DNA of 12,354 nt from Flavobacterium sp. (lineage in GTDB: Bacteria; Bacteroidota; Bacteroidia; Flavobacteriales; Flavobacteriaceae), in the NCBI GenBank assembly GCA_024709705.1, contig JANJWE010000041.1:1-12354 (forward strand), given 5' to 3'. The stretch's first letter is position 1. Each line of letters opens with the position of its first letter. Made by a program: the position numbers and the translations under genes. Below are positions 8,031 to 12,354 of this stretch, in pieces. The notes beneath the pieces are model-generated. The model was not told the origin of the DNA. It ran no database searches and was given only the letters and a program-made list of their open reading frames with translations.

Positions 8031-8068
8031 CGATACGGTTAGCCCAAACAACCTAACCGTATCGTTTT
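8031..8068 (+). terminator. Hairpin between cargo gene and PorP/SprF gene; weak terminator or attenuator
   Basis: CGATACGGTTAG (8031-8042) and CTAACCGTATCG (8053-8064) are perfect 12-bp inverted arms around a 10-nt loop, followed by only TTTTC. The stem is strong but the T tract is short, so partial termination or 3'-end protection of the upstream message is as likely as full termination. The gap to the next ATG (8090) is short and shows no TAnnTTTG box, which suggests read-through feeds the downstream genes. Confidence 0.7.
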
Positions 8069-8089
8069 CAAACTACAAAAACAATAAAC

Positions 8090-9007
8090 ATGAAGAATAT
8101 ATATTTTGCACTACTGATTGTCTTGGTAAGCCTATCAGAAGTATCCGCCCAACAGGATCCTCACTACACGCAGTACATGTACAACATGAACGTTATTAAC
8201 CCGGCATATGCAGGAAGCAAAGAAAACTTAGCTTTTGGTTTGCTTTATAGAAAACAATGGGTTGATATAGAAGATGCTCCTACAACCTTTACTTTTTCAG
8301 GTCACACACCTGCAGGTAAAAATGTGGGTTTAGGTTTGTCTTTAATCTCTGATGAAATCGGGCCGGTTAAAGAACAAAATGTCTATGGAGATTTTTCATA
8401 TACTTTAAATTTAGGTGGCGAACACCGTCTGGCATTCGGTTTAAAAGCCGGGGCTACTTTTCATAAAGTAGATTTTAATATCATTAGACCCACGCTACCG
8501 GATCCGGCTGATGGCGTTTTTGGTGATAACATCAGTAATGTGTATTTCAATCTGGGTGCCGGTTTCTTTTATTATACGGATAAATACTATGTAGCTCTTT
8601 CGGTTCCAAATATGCTTAAAGCCAAACATTTGGATTTCAACGGAAGAGAATACGGTAACGAAGTATCTCACTATTTCTTAACCGGAGGTTATGTGTTCGA
8701 TTTGAATCCCAATTTGAAATTCAAACCTTTTGCTATGCTAAAATCGGCTTTTAACGCTCCTACATCTCTTGATGTTTCTACCAATTTCCTTTTTAATGAA
8801 AAATTTGAAATTGGAGCTACCTACAGATTAGAAGACAGTTTTGGAGCTATGGTGAACTATGCAATCAGTCCTAACTTGAGAATAGGTTATGCTTACGATC
8901 ATATCGTTTCAGATTTGAATGTTACAACCCCTTCTTCACACGAAATTATCTTATTATTTGATGTTAATTTCACGAAAAAGGTTTCTCGTTCACCACGATA
9001 TTTCTAA
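8090..9007 (+). CDS. PorP/SprF-family T9SS outer-membrane protein
   Basis: A 305-residue protein with a Sec signal peptide (MKNIYFALLIVLVSLSEVSA) and the family hallmark QQDPHYTQYMYNMNVINPAYAGS right after cleavage. The rest alternates polar and hydrophobic residues with many glycines and aromatics (LAFGLLYRKQW, VGLGLSLISDE, FNLGAGFFYY, LRIGYAYDH) and closes with a strand HEIILLFDVNF and a terminal Phe, as expected for an outer-membrane beta-barrel of full length. In Flavobacterium johnsoniae, SprF is needed for secretion of SprB, and other type B cargo proteins likewise need SprF-like partners. I infer that this protein is the dedicated partner of the giant type B protein encoded 67 bp upstream. 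It may be a local paralogue and not the core PorP of the secretion machine, which normally clusters with porK/L/M/N, none of which is here. Confidence 0.93.
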   Translation: MKNIYFALLIVLVSLSEVSAQQDPHYTQYMYNMNVINPAYAGSKENLAFGLLYRKQWVDIEDAPTTFTFSGHTPAGKNVGLGLSLISDEIGPVKEQNVYGDFSYTLNLGGEHRLAFGLKAGATFHKVDFNIIRPTLPDPADGVFGDNISNVYFNLGAGFFYYTDKYYVALSVPNMLKAKHLDFNGREYGNEVSHYFLTGGYVFDLNPNLKFKPFAMLKSAFNAPTSLDVSTNFLFNEKFEIGATYRLEDSFGAMVNYAISPNLRIGYAYDHIVSDLNVTTPSSHEIILLFDVNFTKKVSRSPRYF

Positions 9008-9027
9008 CCTAATAAAGCATTCACAAG

Positions 9028-10902
9028 ATGAAAAAAACCTATATATCCCTGTTGAGTATACTGATGCTAAGTGCCAGTTCACTTAACGCTCAGACCAAAG
9101 AAACACAGCAAGCCGACAAATTATTCAAACGTTTTGAATATGTAGCTGCTGCCGAAGAATATCTAAAGATTGCCGAAAAAGGGAAAGCAGATGCTTATGT
9201 TTTCAAGCAATTAGCCGATAGTTATTTTAACATGTTCAATGCAGCTGAAGCTTCCAAATGGTATGCAAGAGCTATTGAAAAAGATCAAGACGCCGAAACC
9301 TATTACCGCTATGCTCAAATGCTAAAAGCACAAGGTAAATACGAAGACGCGAACAAGCAAATGCAACAATTTGCAGCCAAAGCTCCTGCCGATCAAAGAG
9401 CTAAAGATTTTAAAGCCAATCCAAATTATTTACCCAAATTATTGGATAAACAAAAACAATTTGAGGTGAAATCTTTAGACATAAATAGTGATAAGTCCGA
9501 TTTTGGAGCTGTTTTATACCAAGACCAATTGTTTTTTGCCAGTGCTCGTAATGCCGCTCGTAAAACCTACGGTTGGAACGATGAACCCTACTTAGATGTG
9601 TACAAAGCTACCCATAATGTAGACGGTACGATTACCAATCCGGAACCGGTTACCGAACTGAATTCCAAATGGCATGACGGACCTGTTACTATCAGTGCCG
9701 ATGGTAAAACCATGTACTTTGCCAGTGAAAGTTTCAAAGAGAAAAGTTTTGAAAAAGACAAATCTATCAATTCCAAATTGAGTCAGGTGAATCTTTTTAA
9801 AGCGACAAATACTAACGGTAAATGGACAAACATTACGCCGCTACCGTTTAACAGCAATGCCTATTCTACCAGCAACCCAAGTTTAAGTAAAGATGGGAAA
9901 ACGTTATATTTCTCGTCAAACATGCCGGGATCTATTGGCGGTATAGATATTTGGAAAGTAGCCGTAAACGAAGACGGTTCTTTTGGAACTCCCGAAAACT
10001 TAGGTTCTAAAGTAAATACCGAAGGCAACGAAAGCTTCCCGTTTATTTCTGAAGACAACAAAACCCTTTATTTTGCCTCTAGTGGCAGACAAGGTTTTGG
10101 AGGTTACGACGTGTTTGCCTACAATATGGCTTCCGGTGAAGCGGTAAATATGGGTAAACCGGTAAACAGCGAAAAAGATGATTTTGCCTTTACCTTCAAT
10201 ACCGAGAAAAATTTAGGTTTCCTATCCAGTAACCGTTCCGGAGTAGACAACATTTTCTTGGCTACCCCAGTTTGTGGTGTAGAAGTAATCACTATTGTTA
10301 CCGATGCGAAAACCGGTGCTATTTTAGCCAATGCTAAAGTGGCGATTGTAGACGATAAGAAAAATGTAATTGCAACCGAAATGTCAAATGCCAAAGGTGA
10401 AGTGACCTATTATGTTGAATGTAATAAATCATACACCATTCAAGCGGCAAAAGACGGTTACGAAAGCAACACGTTCCCTGTAGCGGCCAGCAAAGGTCCT
10501 AAAGCTACAGTAAATGCTCCTCTGAACCCAATCGATGTGATTGTTACCGAAACCGAAGTGATTTTAAAACCAATTTACTTTGAATACAACAAAAGCAATA
10601 TCACTGCCGAAGGGGCATTTGAATTGGATAAGTTAGTTCAAGTAATGCAAAATAACCCCAACATGGTTATTTTGGCCAAATCGCATACCGATAGTAGAGG
10701 TAGCGATGCTTACAATATGAACTTGTCAGACCGCAGAGCGAAGTCTACCGTACAATACATCATTTCTAAAGGAATTTCAAAAGATCGCATCTCCGGTAAA
10801 GGAATGGGTGAATCTGAACCTAAAGAAGATTGTAAAGAAAACTGTACAGAGGAACAACATGCGTTAAATCGTAGAAGTGAATTCTTGATTGTAAAAAAAT
10901 AA
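9028..10902 (+). CDS. PorE-like OmpA-family protein (TPR, PD40, regulatory-like, OmpA domains)
   Basis: A 624-residue envelope protein. A signal peptide ends near SLNAQ (1-22); TPR-like helices follow (about 25-135, with AEASKWYARAIEKDQDAETY); then PD40/WD40-type blades SADGKTMYFAS (about 222-232), SKDGKTLYFSSNMPGSIGGIDIW (about 287-309) and SEDNKTLYFASSGRQGFGGYDVF (about 340-362); a carboxypeptidase-regulatory-like fold from C416 to about 490; and an OmpA domain (about 510-624). The OmpA part carries TDSRGS, LSDRRA and the closing NRRSEFLI; D555 and R570 match the peptidoglycan diaminopimelate-binding pair of OmpA/Pal in identity and 15-residue spacing. The domain order equals that of PorE, a peptidoglycan-linked partner of PorP. 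It lies 20 bp after the PorP/SprF gene, so the pair is probably co-transcribed and acts as one anchoring complex. Confidence 0.92.
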   Translation: MKKTYISLLSILMLSASSLNAQTKETQQADKLFKRFEYVAAAEEYLKIAEKGKADAYVFKQLADSYFNMFNAAEASKWYARAIEKDQDAETYYRYAQMLKAQGKYEDANKQMQQFAAKAPADQRAKDFKANPNYLPKLLDKQKQFEVKSLDINSDKSDFGAVLYQDQLFFASARNAARKTYGWNDEPYLDVYKATHNVDGTITNPEPVTELNSKWHDGPVTISADGKTMYFASESFKEKSFEKDKSINSKLSQVNLFKATNTNGKWTNITPLPFNSNAYSTSNPSLSKDGKTLYFSSNMPGSIGGIDIWKVAVNEDGSFGTPENLGSKVNTEGNESFPFISEDNKTLYFASSGRQGFGGYDVFAYNMASGEAVNMGKPVNSEKDDFAFTFNTEKNLGFLSSNRSGVDNIFLATPVCGVEVITIVTDAKTGAILANAKVAIVDDKKNVIATEMSNAKGEVTYYVECNKSYTIQAAKDGYESNTFPVAASKGPKATVNAPLNPIDVIVTETEVILKPIYFEYNKSNITAEGAFELDKLVQVMQNNPNMVILAKSHTDSRGSDAYNMNLSDRRAKSTVQYIISKGISKDRISGKGMGESEPKEDCKENCTEEQHALNRRSEFLIVKK

Positions 10903-10922
10903 AAAATAGATTGTTTTTTGAT

Positions 10923-10956
10923 AAAAGCGGGTTCTCTCATCGAGGCCCGCTTTTTT
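10923..10956 (+). terminator. Intrinsic terminator of the T9SS cargo/partner operon
   Basis: AAAAGCGGG (10923-10931) pairs with CCCGCTTTT (10946-10954) around a 14-nt loop and runs into TTTTTT. It lies 20 bp after the stop codon of the OmpA-family gene. The stem, GC-rich base and T tract make this a textbook rho-independent terminator. Confidence 0.9.
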
Positions 10957-11065
10957 ATTGGCTTAAAATGAAAATCATTTGTAAATATCTTTCCATTACA
11001 ATTTTAGGGGATCAAAAGGAATGTTGTTTTTTGTATATTTAAATTTTCAATCAAAGCATTGCCCA

Positions 11066-11638
11066 ATGAAAAACGAATGGTTTGCCCAAGTATACCAACA
11101 TCCATTATTAGGGGCCTCAGAGGTTCTGAAAATTCAAGAAGCTCATTATGAAGTACGGTTTAAAAAAGGAGATTACATACTAAAAAAAGGAGAAATTTCA
11201 CAAGGCTATTTAATTCTACAAAGCGGACTCATGCGTTCCTTTGCTTGGGATTACAATGGAGACGATATAACAACCGATTTCTTTTCAGATAACGAAGTGG
11301 TTATAGATGTTTTATCGTTATTTCAACGCATTCCAAGTCAGGAAAATATTCAGGCTCTCACAGATTGTATTTGTTGGAAAATTAATTACGAAACGTTTCA
11401 GGAATTGTATCATACCATTCCCGGATTTTCAGAATGGGGCCGGCTTTGGATGACCAATCGTATGTTTCATTTCAAACAACGAATGGTAGAAATGGTAACC
11501 CTGTCCGCCAAAGACCGCTATTTGCAACTGATTAAAGAAAAACCCAACTTGCTTTTGCAAGCTCCATTAAAGTACATTGCACGATATTTAGGCATTACAG
11601 ATACCTCTTTCAGTAGAATACGCAAAGAAATCAGCTAA
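11066..11638 (+). CDS. Crp/Fnr-family transcriptional regulator
   Basis: A 190-residue cytoplasmic regulator. Residues about 20-115 form a cyclic-nucleotide-binding-type beta-roll (FKKGDYILKKGEISQGYLIL, QSGLMRSFAW, DDITTDFFSDNEVV), followed by the long dimerisation helix (about 125-150) and a short C-terminal helix-turn-helix (APLKYIARYLGITDTSFSRIRKEIS). The cNMP-pocket RxS-type signature is not evident, so cAMP binding is doubtful; the ligand is unknown. An in-frame ATG at 11021 would add 15 residues (MLFFVYLNFQSKHCP), but the ATG at 11066 gives the usual start MKNEWF and a family-typical length, so I prefer it. It stands alone behind a terminator, and its targets cannot be told from sequence. 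Confidence 0.9.
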   Translation: MKNEWFAQVYQHPLLGASEVLKIQEAHYEVRFKKGDYILKKGEISQGYLILQSGLMRSFAWDYNGDDITTDFFSDNEVVIDVLSLFQRIPSQENIQALTDCICWKINYETFQELYHTIPGFSEWGRLWMTNRMFHFKQRMVEMVTLSAKDRYLQLIKEKPNLLLQAPLKYIARYLGITDTSFSRIRKEIS

Positions 11639-11683
11639 CCTTATTTCTTGACATAAGATAAGAAAATTGTAAAAACAAGCCTT

Positions 11684-11691
11684 TATATTTG
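11684..11691 (+). promoter_or_regulatory. Putative -10 box for the VOC/DUF1801 pair (TATATTTG)
   Basis: TATATTTG is an exact TAnnTTTG match 28 bp ahead of the VOC start codon. A TTG at 11667-11669 is 14 bp upstream, shorter than the usual 17-19 bp. This suggests the VOC gene and the following gene are transcribed on their own rather than from the Crp/Fnr gene. Confidence 0.5.
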
Positions 11692-11719
11692 TAGCTAATC
11701 AATCAAAAAACGAACAATT

Positions 11720-12109
11720 ATGAATGAAAACACAATCTGTTGGTTCGAAATTTATGTAGACAATTTAGAACGTGCCAAGCAGTTTTATACGGCCGTTTTA
11801 GGCACTCAATTCCACGACATGCCTTCTCCGGAAGGAACCGACGATTTTAAAATGGCTTGTTTTTCCTCTTCAGAAAACCAAGGGGTAAGCGGTGCCTTAG
11901 TACAAATGAAAGAAGCCCGAACCAACAATCCTGCGAACACTTCCACGATGGTTTATTTCCCCTGTGAAGATTGTAGTGTAGAAGAAAGTCGCGTAGAAAA
12001 AGCCGGAGGAAAAGTACATTGCTCCAAAATGGCTATTGGCGAACACGGTTTTATCAGTTTGTGTATTGATTCTGAAAACAACACTTTTGGATTGTATTCC
12101 ATGCAATAG
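11720..12109 (+). CDS. VOC-family (glyoxalase/bleomycin-resistance fold) protein
   Basis: A 129-residue single-domain VOC protein. The paired beta-alpha-beta-beta-beta modules are visible: first ICWFEIYVDNLERAKQFYTAVLG (residues 5-27), then TSTMVYFPCEDCSVEESRVEKAGG and GEHGFISLCIDSENNTFGLYSM at the C-terminus. The EDC-VEES/GG/IGEHGFI pattern is typical of a Bacteroidota and proteobacterial subgroup annotated only as VOC or glyoxalase/bleomycin resistance. The usual first metal ligand (His or Gln in strand 1) is replaced by the WFEIYV sequence, so classical glyoxalase I activity is not supported. No substrate can be assigned. The next gene starts 4 bp after its stop, so the two are likely co-transcribed. 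Confidence 0.9.
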   Translation: MNENTICWFEIYVDNLERAKQFYTAVLGTQFHDMPSPEGTDDFKMACFSSSENQGVSGALVQMKEARTNNPANTSTMVYFPCEDCSVEESRVEKAGGKVHCSKMAIGEHGFISLCIDSENNTFGLYSMQ

Positions 12110-12113
12110 AACG

Positions 12114-12354
12114 ATGCAGACACCTATTGCCAATTACATAGAAAATTTATCAGAGGAACAAGATAAGACAATCGCACATCAGTTAGCTCACTTGATTGAT
12201 GCTCACCTTGTTTTTACCGAAAGCAAAATATGGCACGCTCATCCGGTTTGGTTTATTGAGGGAAATCCGATTGTAGGTTTTAGCAAACAAAAAGCAGGCA
12301 TCCGATTGATGTTTTGGAGCGGAGCCGATTTTGAAGAACCTGCATTAAACATGA
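12114..12354 (+). CDS. DUF1801 protein, N-terminal part (3' end outside window)
   Basis: An open frame from the ATG at 12114 runs to the window edge without a stop, giving 80 residues. It begins MQTPIANYIENLSEEQDKTI and continues with WHAHPVWFIEGNPIVGFSKQ and GIRLMFWSGADFEEPALNM. The HPVWF...PIVGF and LMFWSGADF motifs match the DUF1801 (YdhG-like) fold, whose studied member in Bacillus subtilis is a frataxin-like iron chaperone; most members are uncharacterised, and I do not transfer that role. The start is fixed by the 4-bp gap to the VOC stop codon and by a family-like N-terminus (helix with I/L EEQ before the core). Confidence 0.82.
   Translation, partial: MQTPIANYIENLSEEQDKTIAHQLAHLIDAHLVFTESKIWHAHPVWFIEGNPIVGFSKQKAGIRLMFWSGADFEEPALNM

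Noticed and set aside
8090..10902. The PorP and PorE-like genes as the core T9SS operon
   Set aside because: The core genes porK, porL, porM and porN (gldK-N) are absent; linkage to a type B cargo gene points to an accessory partner pair.
11640..11657. CTTAT/ATAAG inverted repeat after the Crp/Fnr gene as a terminator
   Set aside because: The stem is only five AT-rich pairs and is followed by no T tract, so it does not support a terminator call.

Overview
The window reads as a piece of chromosome from a member of the Bacteroidota, most likely a Flavobacteriaceae species close to Flavobacterium. The support is AT-rich intergenic DNA, promoter-like TAnnTTTG boxes in place of sigma70-type boxes, weak Shine-Dalgarno signals, and families largely confined to this phylum: a type B type IX secretion (T9SS) sorting domain, PorP/SprF, PorE-like OmpA and DUF3078.

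Layout. Positions 2-250 hold the 3' end of a DUF3078 outer-membrane protein gene. It converges on hflX (minus strand, 495-1715), which encodes the ribosome-splitting GTPase. The roughly 245 bp between them holds no gene but is filled with repeats: a short REP-like palindrome (272-298) and a longer nested hairpin element (about 357-482) that ends almost at the hflX stop codon. A short divergent promoter region (1716-1908) follows.

The centre (1909-10902) is a three-gene same-strand cluster. It starts with a 2037-residue modular surface protein: signal peptide, choice-of-anchor J-like domain, alternating fibronectin III and CUB domains, a nidogen-like region, six Ig-like repeats and a C-terminal type B T9SS sorting domain. 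Next come a 305-residue PorP/SprF-family outer-membrane protein and a 624-residue TPR/PD40/regulatory-like/OmpA protein that resembles PorE. Together they look like one cargo and its dedicated export and anchoring partners: the giant protein is exported by T9SS, the PorP/SprF protein receives the type B signal, and the OmpA protein ties the complex to peptidoglycan. A perfect 12-bp hairpin lies between the cargo gene and the partner genes, and a clear intrinsic terminator closes the cluster.

The right part (11066-12354) holds unrelated small genes: a Crp/Fnr-family regulator, a VOC (glyoxalase-fold) protein, and the 5' part of a DUF1801 gene 4 bp behind the VOC gene. No tRNA, rRNA, CRISPR array, transposase or integrase was seen. 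The most noteworthy points are the 207-208-residue CUB+FnIII super-repeat, its divergent fourth copy without the vicinal cysteine pair, and the cargo/partner/anchor organisation with an internal hairpin.
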